Program-made: the position numbers and the translations under genes
Assembly (NCBI RefSeq): GCF_920987055.1
Contig: NZ_CAKLBX010000003.1
Coordinates: 124,001 to 188,000 of the forward strand
Direction of reading: 5' to 3'
Source: Novosphingobium sp. CECT 9465
GTDB lineage: Bacteria > Pseudomonadota > Alphaproteobacteria > Sphingomonadales > Sphingomonadaceae
DNA: 64,000 bases
Shown here: piece by piece, positions 1 through 8,654 of the stretch
Layout of the letters: each line of letters begins with the position of its first letter
How positions within the stretch are numbered: position 1 is the first letter of the stretch
The notes under the pieces: model-generated
Told to the model about the DNA's origin: nothing
Seen by the model: the letters and a program-made list of their open reading frames with translations, nothing else
The model's database searches: none

Positions 1-73
1 CCGTCTTCTTGTCGGCCCCCTCGGGCTTGCGGGGACGCACGAAGGCTTCATAGTTTCCACTGCTATAGTGCAT
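1..73 (-). CDS. ohyA: Oleate hydratase, N-terminal fragment (runs off the window)
   Basis: Only the first 24 codons are in the window, starting MHYSSGNYEAFVRPRKPEG, which is the typical opening of the FAD-dependent oleate hydratase (MCRA) family. These enzymes add water to the cis-9 double bond of oleate to give 10-hydroxystearate. An AGGAG ribosome-binding site lies 5-9 bases before the ATG. The gene follows the 3-hydroxyacyl-CoA dehydrogenase gene by 27 bases on the same strand, so it is probably the last known member of that operon. Identification rests on the N-terminus alone, so catalytic residues cannot be checked. Confidence 0.8.
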   Translation of the reverse strand, partial: MHYSSGNYEAFVRPRKPEGADKKT

Positions 74-100
74 GGCGAACTCCTGTTCTTCTTGTTGGGA

Positions 101-967
101 TCAGTCTGCGGAGGGTTTGTAGCTGTAGAAGCCTTCGCCCGAGGCGATGCCGAGCCTGCCCTTGTCGATGTAGTTTTCCTTCAGCCATGCCGCGAGCGAC
201 TGGGCGTGCTCATCGCCATGCGACAGAATGTTGTAGGGGGTGTTCAAGCCGATGATGTCGTAGATCTGGAACGGCCCCATCGGCGCGCCGGTGGCGATCC
301 GCCAGACCTTGTCGACATCTTCCGGCTCGGCATAGCCGCCGGCGGCGAGATCGGCCGCCGCGTTCAGGAACGGCACCAGCAGGGAATTGAGGACATAGCC
401 TGCCTTTTCCTTGCGCACCGGGATCGGCACCATGCCGATGGCCGAGGCGAAGGCGATCAGGGCATCGAACACGGCCGGATCGGTGTCGTCGGTGCCCATC
501 ACCTCGGCGGTGTTGAACTTCCAGATGCTGTTGGCGAAGTGCAACGCCAGAAACCGGTCCGGGCGGCCGGTGAAGGCCTTGAGGTCGCTCGGCAACAGGG
601 TCGAGCTATTGGTAGCGAAGATCGCCCTTTCCGGCGCAAGCCCCGCGAGCTTCTCGTAGAGCGCCTGCTTGATCGAGAGAAGCTCCGGAACCGCTTCGAT
701 CACGAGGTCCGCGTCCGCGACGGCCGAACCGAGATCGGCGGACAGGGTGATGCGCTGCAGGGACTCGGCGGCCTTGCCGTCGGCCGCACCGGCCACCTCC
801 TTGCCATAGGTCTCGACGAGCATGGCAAAACGCTGCCTTGCCTGTTCAAGCGCCTCCTCGCTGGTGTCGTAGGCGGTAACGTCGAAGCCGCTATAGGCGG
901 TCTGGAAGGCTATCTGGCTCCCGAGGACGCCCGTGCCGAGAACCGCCACTTTCCTGATATCGCTCAT
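101..967 (-). CDS. 3-hydroxyacyl-CoA dehydrogenase family protein
   Basis: The protein has 288 aa, about the usual length of short 3-hydroxybutyryl/3-hydroxyacyl-CoA dehydrogenases. A Rossmann NAD-binding motif GTGVLGSQIA sits near residues 11-20. The segment EAVPELLSIKQALYEKL and the conserved FATNSSTLLPS stretch follow near residues 90-125. The C-terminal half carries the helical dimerisation domain (GYVLNSLLVPFLNAA). It should oxidise a 3-hydroxyacyl-CoA with NAD in the cytoplasm. Its start overlaps the thioesterase stop by ATGA, and with oleate hydratase downstream it suggests a role in hydroxy-fatty-acid metabolism. The exact chain-length preference cannot be read from sequence. Confidence 0.87.
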   Translation of the reverse strand: MSDIRKVAVLGTGVLGSQIAFQTAYSGFDVTAYDTSEEALEQARQRFAMLVETYGKEVAGAADGKAAESLQRITLSADLGSAVADADLVIEAVPELLSIKQALYEKLAGLAPERAIFATNSSTLLPSDLKAFTGRPDRFLALHFANSIWKFNTAEVMGTDDTDPAVFDALIAFASAIGMVPIPVRKEKAGYVLNSLLVPFLNAAADLAAGGYAEPEDVDKVWRIATGAPMGPFQIYDIIGLNTPYNILSHGDEHAQSLAAWLKENYIDKGRLGIASGEGFYSYKPSAD

Positions 968-1461
968 TCAATCTCCTTCTGCGCGGTATCGTCACCAAGA
1001 AACGGAGCCGCCACCTCCACCGGGACGCGGGCCAGCTTGCCGGTTTCCCGATCGACAAGGGCCCACTGGGTCAGCGAGGCGACGAGCGTCCGCCCGTCTT
1101 CATCATGGAATTCGACGCATCGTGCATAGCGCGCACCGCGCGGCACTCCGACGACCCAGCTGATCGCGCTGACCGCGTCTCCCGCCCGGACATTGCCGCG
1201 ATAGTCGACCTCATGGCGCAGCACGACCGCGACGAACCGGTCGCGATCTTGCGGACGCGCGGCCGTCAGCCAGTGCGCCACCGACGCATCCTGGATCCAG
1301 GTCATCCAGACAGCATTGTTGACATGGCCGAGTTCGTCGATGTCGGCGTCCTGGGCGCGGAAGCGGATATGGAAGCGCCGATGCTCATCCACCTCGCCGA
1401 CGAGCGGGTGTCCGTGCTCATCGCAGCCGATGCGTCGACGATCTGACACGATCCCGCTCAC
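964..1461 (-). CDS. Acyl-CoA thioesterase, hotdog fold (4HBT family)
   Basis: The 165-aa protein contains the hotdog signature FRAQDADIDELGHVNNAVWMTWIQDASV, where the Asp in the DxxGHVNNA-type segment is the usual catalytic residue of the 4-hydroxybenzoyl-CoA thioesterase group. It would hydrolyse an acyl-CoA to free acid and CoA. The start is GTG, overlapping the TetR stop (GTGA), and its stop overlaps the dehydrogenase start (ATGA), so the three genes are translationally coupled. The substrate is inferred only from the neighbouring fatty-acid genes. Confidence 0.8.
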   Translation of the reverse strand: MSGIVSDRRRIGCDEHGHPLVGEVDEHRRFHIRFRAQDADIDELGHVNNAVWMTWIQDASVAHWLTAARPQDRDRFVAVVLRHEVDYRGNVRAGDAVSAISWVVGVPRGARYARCVEFHDEDGRTLVASLTQWALVDRETGKLARVPVEVAAPFLGDDTAQKEIE

Positions 1462-2081
1462 GAATACGCCTGCTCCTCATGCGACGAACCCAGTCCAGCC
1501 ATGGCGCGGAAGAAGCCGACGAGCATCTCGTCGCGCGGCATGGCGCCTTCGACATCGCCCTGGACCGCCAGTCCCATCCAGAGCGCGTATAGACCGATGC
1601 CCGTCTGCATCGGCGGCAAGGCCGGACGCAGTGCGAAGCGTTGCGTTAGATCGGCAACGAGTTCACCGAACATCCGATAGCAGGCCGCCTTGCCCTCCCG
1701 GTGCCGCTCGGCGAAAGCCGGATCGCGCCGCGCGTGAAGCTGCAATTCGATCGAGAGGAGCGACCATTGCGCTTCACCGGCCAGCTTCGCGAGCCGGGCG
1801 GCCAGCACCTGGAGCGTTGCCTCGATATCATCGCCGGAGCAGTGCGCGACCAGGTCGCGAAGCAGTGTGACCTCATCCTGGATATGGCTCTGCAGGATCT
1901 CGACCAGCAGATCGTCCTTGCTGGCGAAGTTCGAGTAGAAGGCACCCTGCGAATGGCCGGCCGCGCTGCAGATGTTGCGGATCGACATGGCGGCGACCCC
2001 CTCCTCGATGATCGAGGTATGTGCGGCGGCGATCAGCCGGTCCTGCGTCTGGCGCTGCGTGTCCTTGCGCGTAAGCGGCAT
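1458..2081 (-). CDS. TetR/AcrR-family transcriptional regulator
   Basis: About 207 aa. Residues ~10-60 form a TetR helix-turn-helix (RLIAAAHTSIIEEG then SIRNICSAAGHSQGAFYSNFASKDDL). The helical C-terminal ligand domain is unlike any I can name. I chose the ATG at 2079-2081 because GGAG lies 9 bases upstream; a TTG start 15 bases earlier is open but has no such site. It is the first gene of the thioesterase-dehydrogenase-oleate hydratase operon and is divergent from the catalase-family gene, so it probably controls both through the palindrome at 2182-2200. The inducer may be a fatty acid or acyl-CoA (inference). Confidence 0.85.
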   Translation of the reverse strand: MPLTRKDTQRQTQDRLIAAAHTSIIEEGVAAMSIRNICSAAGHSQGAFYSNFASKDDLLVEILQSHIQDEVTLLRDLVAHCSGDDIEATLQVLAARLAKLAGEAQWSLLSIELQLHARRDPAFAERHREGKAACYRMFGELVADLTQRFALRPALPPMQTGIGLYALWMGLAVQGDVEGAMPRDEMLVGFFRAMAGLGSSHEEQAYS

Positions 2082-2181
2082 GGGTTCGTTCTCCAACCAA
2101 CGGGCGAGACGTGCGAAACCTTTTCGGCGGTTCCGCGTTCGCAGTAAAAACCAGATATCAACTGATATCCGAAATCAACGG

Positions 2182-2200
2182 CGATTTCGACCCGAAATCG
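2182..2200. promoter_or_regulatory. Perfect 8-bp palindrome, candidate TetR operator
   Basis: CGATTTCG-ACC-CGAAATCG is a perfect inverted repeat with a 3-base spacer in the 155-base divergent region between the TetR gene and the catalase-family gene. A partly overlapping pair GAAATC (2171-2176) and GATTTC (2183-2188) extends the symmetry. Placement and symmetry fit a TetR-type operator serving both directions; binding is inferred. Confidence 0.55.
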
Positions 2201-2236
2201 TCCGCAGTATCGAAATTAAAACGCGAAGGAGTGCCC

Positions 2237-3325
2237 TTGGCTGAAACCTACATTGGCTATTCCCCGGACGTGGAGGTTCTCGGCGAAGACGAGGAGCGGC
2301 TGACCGCCGAAATCCTCGAGATCATGGCGAGCACCAACCGTAAGGCCTTCGAACGCCACCGCCATGCGGTGCGCGACGCCCATGCCAAGAGCCACGGGTT
2401 CCTGAAGGGTGAGTTGGTCATCCCGGAACTGCCGGAGCATCTGCGCCAGGGGCTTTTCGCTCGTCCCGCCACCTATTCCGTGGTGATCCGCCTCTCATCA
2501 GCGCCCGGAGATATTCACTCCGATACGATACCGGCTCCGCGCGGTATGGCGATCAAGGTCATTGGCGTGGCGGGGGAGCGGCTTCTCCCCGAAGACCAGG
2601 GCCGCAACCAGGATTTCCTGCTGGTCAATATCCCGACCCTGAGCTTCGGCACGATCGGTAAATATCGCCAGCTCATCGGCCTTCTGGAAAAGAATGCCCA
2701 GAACCCGGCCGTTCTCCAGCGCGCCATGGCCGGGGTGGCGCGGGGAGTGGAAGCCGCGGTCGAAGCGGTCGGCGTCGAGCCCGGCGCCACGCTGCGCGGT
2801 CTCGCGCGCGACAATGACCATCTGCTTGGCGAGACCTATCACTCGATGGCGGCGATCCGCTTCGGCGACTACATCGCCAAGATCAGCGCCGCACCGCTCT
2901 CCGACAATGTCCGGGCACTCGCCGGCAAGGATGTCGGCGCGGTGGAGGACGCCACCATGCGCGATCTGGTGGTCGAGCATTTCCGCGATCAGAGCGCGGA
3001 GTATCAACTGCGCGCCCAGCTCTGTACCGATCTCGAAAGGATGCCGGTCGAGGATGCGGCGGTGCTCTGGCCGGAAGATCTCTCGCCGCACCAGCCGATC
3101 GCCACGCTGCGCATTCCCCCTCAGGACGCCTATTCGCCAGCGCGGCGGGTCTATGGCGATGACGTGCTGTCCTTCAACCCCTGGCACGGCATCCGCGATC
3201 ATCAGCCGCTCGGCTCGATCATGCGGGTGCGCATCGCCGCTTATGAACGTTCCGCCCGCTACCGCCACGAAATGAACGCGCAGCCGCGCGTCGAGCCGAC
3301 GAACATCGACGCCATTCCGGACTGA
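2237..3325 (+). CDS. Catalase-family protein (haem-dependent, SrpA-like)
   Basis: About 362 aa, shorter than classical monofunctional catalases (~480 aa or more), as usual for the catalase-related family that includes plant allene oxide synthase-like and SrpA-type proteins. Family hallmarks visible are RHRHAVRDAHAKSHGFLKGE near the distal haem side, RLSSAPGDIHSDTIPAPRGMAIKV, and NQDFLLVNIPTLSFGT. I chose TTG at 2237 because AAGGAG ends 5 bases before it; upstream in-frame codons cross the palindrome and look non-coding. It may act on peroxides or fatty-acid hydroperoxides, which would fit the divergent oleate hydratase operon, but this is inference. Confidence 0.8.
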   Translation: MAETYIGYSPDVEVLGEDEERLTAEILEIMASTNRKAFERHRHAVRDAHAKSHGFLKGELVIPELPEHLRQGLFARPATYSVVIRLSSAPGDIHSDTIPAPRGMAIKVIGVAGERLLPEDQGRNQDFLLVNIPTLSFGTIGKYRQLIGLLEKNAQNPAVLQRAMAGVARGVEAAVEAVGVEPGATLRGLARDNDHLLGETYHSMAAIRFGDYIAKISAAPLSDNVRALAGKDVGAVEDATMRDLVVEHFRDQSAEYQLRAQLCTDLERMPVEDAAVLWPEDLSPHQPIATLRIPPQDAYSPARRVYGDDVLSFNPWHGIRDHQPLGSIMRVRIAAYERSARYRHEMNAQPRVEPTNIDAIPD

Positions 3326-3365
3326 CGATCCGATCGTCAACCAAACTTACGAAAGGAGGCCAGCC

Positions 3366-3521
3366 ATGGCCGAGACCGAAGAAACCCCTCAGATCGACGA
3401 AACCCGCCTTCAGGCCATCCGCCGCCGGATCGAGGAAGTGGCCGGCGACGCGCCGCAGCTCGCCAAGCTCGCCCTCGAGCAGATGGTGACGAAGCATAAT
3501 CCAGACCTCAAGAGGGCATAG
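3366..3521 (+). CDS. Small protein of 51 aa, 3' end overwritten by a transposon end
   Basis: A strong AAAGGAGG site 6 bases before the ATG supports translation. The product starts MAETEETPQIDETRLQAIRR and is charged and mostly helical. It follows the catalase-family gene by 40 bases and is probably co-transcribed with it. The last two codons and the TAG stop lie inside the 38-bp left inverted repeat of the Tn3-family transposon (from 3512), so the native C-terminus was probably replaced on insertion. Function unknown. Confidence 0.65.
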   Translation: MAETEETPQIDETRLQAIRRRIEEVAGDAPQLAKLALEQMVTKHNPDLKRA

Positions 3522-3549
3522 CGTGGAAGGTACGCTAAACAACGTTAAG
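3512..3549 (+). repeat. Left 38-bp terminal inverted repeat of the Tn3-family element
   Basis: It begins GAGGGCATAGCGTGGAAGGT and ends ACGTTAAG. The mate at 8655-8692, read on the minus strand, differs at repeat positions 9, 25, 27 and 34 only. Confidence 0.93.
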
Positions 3550-3569
3550 GGTGAACAATCAGAGAACGC

Positions 3570-6539
3570 TTAGGCGGCGCGACTATCCGGCGGAAGATTG
3601 AGGGCCTTGCGGCCAGCAGAAGCGGCTGCGCGATCCCAGAGGAAATCGCCGGAAAAAGCAATATGCTCCCAGCCTACCGGGGACGTGTGGGCGAGGAGGT
3701 CATCAGGCACCGCGACCGATGTTGATCGTAGATGCTGGGCTGCAGCGTCCATGTAGATCGTGTTCCAGTAGACGATTGCGGCGATGACCAGATTGAGGCC
3801 GGATGCCCGATATTGCTGCGCCTCGTGGCTGCGGTCGATGATGCGGCCCTGGCGGAATGTGTAGATCGCCTGCGTCAGGGCATGGCGCTGCTCGCTGTTG
3901 TTGAGACCGGCATGGCATCGCCGACGCAGATCGGGATTTTCGAGCCAGTCCAGCATGAACAGCGTCCGCTCGATCTTGCCGATTTCCTGTAGCGCGACAT
4001 CGAGCTGGTTCTGCCGTTCGTAGGCAGCGAGCTTTCGCAGCATTACCGATGGCGCGACATGGCCGACCTTGATCGACCCTACGAGGCGCAGCACGTCTTC
4101 CCATTGCTCACCGATGATGTCGGTGCGGATACGCTTGCCCAACAGCGGGGTGATGGACGGATAGGCCGTGACCGGCGCGATCGGCGCGAGCCGCCTGTCG
4201 GGGAAGTCGCGCAGGCGCGGGCAGAAGCGAAATCCCAGCATCGCGCACAGGGCGAAGACATGATCGGTCGCCCCGCCGGTGTCGGTGTAGTGCTCGACGA
4301 TCCTGAGATCGGTGCCATGGCTGGTGAGGCCGTCGAGGACATAGGGCGCCTCATGCGTCGCGGCCGAGATCACTTTGACGTGGTAGGGCGCGCGCTGATC
4401 AGAATTATGGGTGTAGAAGCTGAAGCCATGATCGACGCCATAGCGGGCGTTGATGTCGCCGCCCGACGCGCCGCGCTTCGCGCCCCTGAAGAACTGGCCA
4501 TCGGAACTGGACGTGGTGCCGTCGCCCCATATCCGCGAGAATGGCAGGCGGTGATGCGCGTTGATGAGGACGGCCAGCGCCGCGCGGTAGCTGTCGTCGC
4601 GGATATAAGCGTCATGGGTCCAAAGGAGCTGATCGCGCGTGACGCCTTGGCTCGCCGCCGCCATGCGCGACAGACCGAGATTGGTCGCGTCGGCGAGGAT
4701 CGTGGCGAGCAGCGCGTTTTCATTGGGACATGGCTCGCCGGTGCGCAGGTTGGTGAACGCTACAAGAAAGCCGGTTTCCTGTGCCACCTCATGCAGCAGC
4801 TCGGTGATACGGATGCGTGGCATCATGGCATCGAGCCGGTTGGCCAGTGCTTCGGCATCGAGCGTCGCGATCGTGCGGACAGGGGATATCTGGAGGCGGT
4901 CGTCGCGGTATCGCACACCCTCCAGAGCGTCACGCTTCAGGCGCTGGGCAAATTTCTTCAGCCGCCAGTCCAGTTCTCGGCCCCGTTGTTCGAGCCATTC
5001 GCCGGCTGTGGGTGGCAGGCCGAGAGCCGACACGATCGGCTGCGCCTTTGGTTCGCTGAGCAGGTAGCTATCGAACCGGCGGTATCCCGCCGTTCGCTCC
5101 ACCCAGACATCCCCGGACCGCAGCTTGTTGCGTAGATGCGCGATTGTCGCGATTTCCCAAAGCCTCCGGTTGATCTTGCCGTCATCGCCCACGACGATTT
5201 TCCGCCATTCCTTGCGGAAGGGCATCGGAGCGTCAGCAGGCAGATCGCGCTTGCCCGACCTGTTGAGGTCGCGCAGCATCTCGATGCCGGCGATCGTTTT
5301 CGCACTGCCCTTTCCGGCCTTGAACTTGAGCGCCTCAAGCAGGTCGGGGGCGAACTTGCGCAACGTCGCGTAGCGATCAGCCGCGACCGTCAGCGGGTCG
5401 AGGCTGGCGGTTTCCGCGATCGTCGCCACTTCCGGCCTGGCTTTGAGAAGGGTGTTCCACCCGACCGATGCGTCCAGGGCTTCTATCGGATCTTCGCCGG
5501 TATCGACTGCATCGGTGAGCGCGTCGATCGTCCTGCGAAAGATCAGCATCAGTCGCGCCACGTTCTTCGACGTGGTTGCATAGCTGCGCGCCTGGGCGTT
5601 CTTCGCGCGGGTGAAGATGCTGCCAATCAGCTTGTCCGCCATCTCCAGAGCGCTGTCGGTAAGCCGTTCTTCAAGATCGAGCAGGAACGCAACCACCGTG
5701 GCGCGACGCCGGGAGGGGATATATCGCTCGATCATATACGCAGGCGACGCACGGCCTTCCCTGACATATTGCCGGAAGCGGTCCTCATGGATGCGACCAG
5801 CCAGGTCCGGAGAAATGCCGATCTTCCGCACTTGCCGCAGGCGGTCGAGAATCTGGCGGATGTGATCGGGCTTGGCCGCGATGGGGATTGTCTTGAGCGA
5901 AGCGAGCTGGCTCATGCCGCCGGCGTCGTCAAAGAGCTGGTCGAGGGCGTGGACCTGTTCGGTGCTGAGATCGGCGATCAAGGCATAGGCAACCTGCTTG
6001 CGGGCACGCGCGCGCCCCGCGCTGCTGGCACGTTCGATAGTGGAGATTGACGGCAGCAGAATCCGGGCCTCGCGAAGGGCGGTGACAACTCCGGTCGCTA
6101 TCGTCATCCCCTTGTCAGTCGCCCATGCCGTTTTCCTAGCCGCTTCTATCATGAAGGGGATATCAGCGCGGGTCGGCCCCCGCAGTCCCAGGCGCGCGGC
6201 CAACTCTCGAGCATGGTCCGTCATCGTCTGATCCCGCGCCGCATAGTTGGCCAGGTCGGTTACGTGGAGACCAAGCTGTTCCGCGGCGAAGGCGGCGAGA
6301 TCATGGGGTATTGCGCCCCTGTCTTGTATCAACTGCGCCAATGTGATGCCCGGGTGCCGTAAGAGCGCGAGTTGCAGCGCGACGCCCAACTGGTTCCGTC
6401 GTTCCCGTCGTGCGCCGATGATCTCGATGTCCGAAGGCTCGAAGGTGTAGAGTCGGGCCAGATGGTCGCGTTCGGTCGGGATGGCGAGGATATGATCGCG
6501 TTCGCTCTCGGTCAGGAGTTGATGCTTGCGCTTCGTCAT
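3570..6539 (-). CDS. tnpA: Tn3-family transposase (DDE)
   Basis: 989 aa, in the normal ~960-1000 aa range of Tn3 transposases. It has the N-terminal DUF4158 DNA-binding part (ILAIPTERDHLARLYTF) and the C-terminal DDE catalytic domain with RIWGDGTTSSSDGQFF, the EHYTDTGGATDHVFALC segment, and the downstream ALQEIGKIERTLFMLDW region. I start at MTKRKHQLL (ATG 6537-6539); in-frame codons up to 6599 fall in the res region and are unlikely to be coding. It is transcribed toward the left repeat, whose inner end is 20 bases past the stop. It looks intact. Confidence 0.95.
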   Translation of the reverse strand: MTKRKHQLLTESERDHILAIPTERDHLARLYTFEPSDIEIIGARRERRNQLGVALQLALLRHPGITLAQLIQDRGAIPHDLAAFAAEQLGLHVTDLANYAARDQTMTDHARELAARLGLRGPTRADIPFMIEAARKTAWATDKGMTIATGVVTALREARILLPSISTIERASSAGRARARKQVAYALIADLSTEQVHALDQLFDDAGGMSQLASLKTIPIAAKPDHIRQILDRLRQVRKIGISPDLAGRIHEDRFRQYVREGRASPAYMIERYIPSRRRATVVAFLLDLEERLTDSALEMADKLIGSIFTRAKNAQARSYATTSKNVARLMLIFRRTIDALTDAVDTGEDPIEALDASVGWNTLLKARPEVATIAETASLDPLTVAADRYATLRKFAPDLLEALKFKAGKGSAKTIAGIEMLRDLNRSGKRDLPADAPMPFRKEWRKIVVGDDGKINRRLWEIATIAHLRNKLRSGDVWVERTAGYRRFDSYLLSEPKAQPIVSALGLPPTAGEWLEQRGRELDWRLKKFAQRLKRDALEGVRYRDDRLQISPVRTIATLDAEALANRLDAMMPRIRITELLHEVAQETGFLVAFTNLRTGEPCPNENALLATILADATNLGLSRMAAASQGVTRDQLLWTHDAYIRDDSYRAALAVLINAHHRLPFSRIWGDGTTSSSDGQFFRGAKRGASGGDINARYGVDHGFSFYTHNSDQRAPYHVKVISAATHEAPYVLDGLTSHGTDLRIVEHYTDTGGATDHVFALCAMLGFRFCPRLRDFPDRRLAPIAPVTAYPSITPLLGKRIRTDIIGEQWEDVLRLVGSIKVGHVAPSVMLRKLAAYERQNQLDVALQEIGKIERTLFMLDWLENPDLRRRCHAGLNNSEQRHALTQAIYTFRQGRIIDRSHEAQQYRASGLNLVIAAIVYWNTIYMDAAAQHLRSTSVAVPDDLLAHTSPVGWEHIAFSGDFLWDRAAASAGRKALNLPPDSRAA

Positions 6540-6679
6540 GCCGATTCCCGTCCACAAAAGGTCATCTGGGACTATGGACAGCCATGAGTAAAGAGACATA
6601 GTATGTGGACGGATATGGATGGGGCGAAGCCGTCGCCGTTCAGAACGTCCACAAAACGGCCGTTTGGGAGACGCACGGG
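6540..6679. promoter_or_regulatory. res-like resolution region between tnpA and tnpR
   Basis: The 140-base gap between divergent tnpA and tnpR contains the 8-mer CGTCCACA at 6549-6556, its reverse complement TGTGGACG at 6604-6611, and CGTCCACA again at 6646-6653; the outer two extend to CGTCCACAAAA. Three spaced, alternately oriented copies fit resolvase-binding subsites, and resolvase bound here would also repress both genes. Subsite limits are inferred. Confidence 0.65.
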
Positions 6680-7249
6680 ATGGGCGATATTCTGGGTTAT
6701 GCCCGCGTCAGCACCGGCGATCAGGACGTGGCTGGACAGACCATGCGTCTGGAGGAGGCCGGCGCGATCAAGGTGTTCACCGACGTCATGTCGGGCAAGA
6801 GCATGGAGCGGCCCGGTCTGGCCGAACTGATCGCCTATGCCCGCAAGGGCGACACGCTGGCGGTGGTCCGCCTCGATCGGCTTGGGCGCTCGCTCGCCGA
6901 ATTGCTCACCACGGTCGAGACGCTACGCGGCCAGGGCATCGCGCTCCTGAGTCTTGAGGAAAAGATCGACACATCGTCGGCCGCCGGCGAACTCATCTTC
7001 CATGTGTTCGGGGCCATCGCCCATTTCGAGCGGAGACTGATCTCCGAGCGAACCAGGGATGGGATCGCCGCCGCGCGCGCCAAAGGCAAGTTGCCCGGCC
7101 GTCAGCCGCTCGACATGTCCAAGGTACATGCCGCCATCAAACTGGTCGAAGCGAGCATCTCGCCGACAGAAGCAGCACGACAACTCGGCATCGGCCGATC
7201 GACCATCTATCGAGAAATGCGCCGCCTCGGCGTGGAAAGGCCCATCTGA
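6680..7249 (+). CDS. tnpR: Serine recombinase / Tn3 resolvase
   Basis: 189 aa from the ATG at 6680. The catalytic domain is classical: GYARVSTGDQD holds the nucleophilic Ser, followed by RLDRLGRSL and the AHFERRLISERTRDGIAAARAKG helix. The C-terminal helix-turn-helix is SPTEAARQLGIGRSTIYREMRRLG. It resolves cointegrates at res and probably autoregulates. It is divergent from tnpA. The next gene starts at the very next base after its TGA, so the passenger is co-translated. Confidence 0.93.
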   Translation: MGDILGYARVSTGDQDVAGQTMRLEEAGAIKVFTDVMSGKSMERPGLAELIAYARKGDTLAVVRLDRLGRSLAELLTTVETLRGQGIALLSLEEKIDTSSAAGELIFHVFGAIAHFERRLISERTRDGIAAARAKGKLPGRQPLDMSKVHAAIKLVEASISPTEAARQLGIGRSTIYREMRRLGVERPI

Positions 7250-8623
7250 ATGTCCAGATCGAAATCGGCTCACGATCTTTCCGGCCTGATGAAATATGCG
7301 GATCGCGCGCCATGGGATGAGGCATTGGCCGAAATGCTGTCCGCGCATCTCGATCCGGCGAGCGAAGCGACCGGACTCGAGCCTGACGCCATATTCGAGA
7401 TAATTGGCGATCACTGGCAAGGGCCGCTATGGGGCTGCGCCTTTGAAGATCTGCTTACGCAGGAACTGGAACCCGACGGTCGCAATCTGGTCGATGACTA
7501 TCTCAAGCGCCGGGGCTGGAACGAAAAGGCGCCGAACAAGGCCTATATGCGCGCGTTACGCGATACGGTCATGTCGCTCTATGAGGTCAGCGAAGTCGTG
7601 CCTGGTCAGTCGATGACCTTGCGCGATCTGCTGCGCGACGTTGCTCCGGTGACGGTGCGCGAACACGGTGCAACCCAGACCCTGGTCAACTGGGACAAGA
7701 TCGCCGCAAGGGTTGTCGACGTGAACGGGCGCCATGGCATTTCCGGAGCGCTGTTGCCGTTCAGCGCTGAGGGCGCCGTGCGAGTGGTCGAGGCATTTTC
7801 CCGACTTGCCGACGAAACTCAGGACACTGCGGAATTGGACCCGTCCGATCGGGACGCGCTTCTGGGAGCATCGGGACCGATGTTCACGAACATGTGGCTG
7901 CTCGACTGTCTGGGCAAGGCCATGCCCGGCAGCGCGCCGGATATGGTCAACGCCGACGGCGATGACCTGGTGTTCCACCGTATCGTTTTTCCGCTGGCGA
8001 AAGGCGTGGTCGGCAAGAGCCTGATCCGAAGGCTGAACGCGGCACAATGGCTGGAACCTGCCAGCGACAGTTTCTGGAACTGGCTGGCACCAGCGACGAA
8101 GAACAAGAAGCCGCAAGCGACCAAAGGCAAGCGGGCCTTCGTCACGACCATGGATGACGGCACGCCGGTTTTTGCCAATGTGGAACTGGCAGGGCGCAAG
8201 CTGATCGTCGAGGTAAACAGTGCCGCCCGCGCGGAGCGAGCAATTACCCAGATGGGCGAATGGCTTGGTGATTGCGTGAGCGCGCCTATGGCCGAAATCC
8301 GGACGCTCGATCAGGTTATGGCCGACGATGCCGCCCGCACGCCACAGGACGAGGCGCTGGATATTCCACCGCATGAAATGGAGCGCATCGTTCACGATAT
8401 GCTGACCCGTGAATATACGAAAACGCTCGATGAGCCGGTCCCAGCCCTCAGCCACAAGACGCCACGCGTTCTGGCCTGTACAAAGGCGGGGCGGGTAAAG
8501 GTAGCCGACTGGCTCAAATATATCGAAAATGGCGCGGCAAAATCGGGCACCGCCGATCCGATGGGCACCTATGACTTTACATGGATGTGGGAAGAACTGG
8601 GGCTTAGCGACCTCCGGCGGTAA
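7250..8623 (+). CDS. Transposon passenger protein of unknown function (457 aa)
   Basis: The ATG follows the tnpR stop directly with no gap, and the stop is 31 bases before the right inverted repeat, so the gene is part of the transposon. I do not recognise the first 400 residues; they are acidic, with no signal peptide or membrane segment. Near the C-terminus DEPVPALSHKTPRVLACTKAGR, about residues 392-413, resembles the PAL-x-KTPR-EA motif of MbcA/ParS-like (DUF2384) and some SEC-C proteins, followed by DPMGTYDFTWMWEELGL. It may be an accessory transposition or maintenance factor, or cargo; I cannot decide. Confidence 0.7.
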   Translation: MSRSKSAHDLSGLMKYADRAPWDEALAEMLSAHLDPASEATGLEPDAIFEIIGDHWQGPLWGCAFEDLLTQELEPDGRNLVDDYLKRRGWNEKAPNKAYMRALRDTVMSLYEVSEVVPGQSMTLRDLLRDVAPVTVREHGATQTLVNWDKIAARVVDVNGRHGISGALLPFSAEGAVRVVEAFSRLADETQDTAELDPSDRDALLGASGPMFTNMWLLDCLGKAMPGSAPDMVNADGDDLVFHRIVFPLAKGVVGKSLIRRLNAAQWLEPASDSFWNWLAPATKNKKPQATKGKRAFVTTMDDGTPVFANVELAGRKLIVEVNSAARAERAITQMGEWLGDCVSAPMAEIRTLDQVMADDAARTPQDEALDIPPHEMERIVHDMLTREYTKTLDEPVPALSHKTPRVLACTKAGRVKVADWLKYIENGAAKSGTADPMGTYDFTWMWEELGLSDLRR

Positions 8624-8654
8624 CGGCCATCATGAGTTTCTTGAAATGTTCTCG

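Noticed and set aside
4059..5135. Long plus-strand frame opposite tnpA
   Set aside because: It is antisense to a clear Tn3 transposase; composition is that of a shadow frame.
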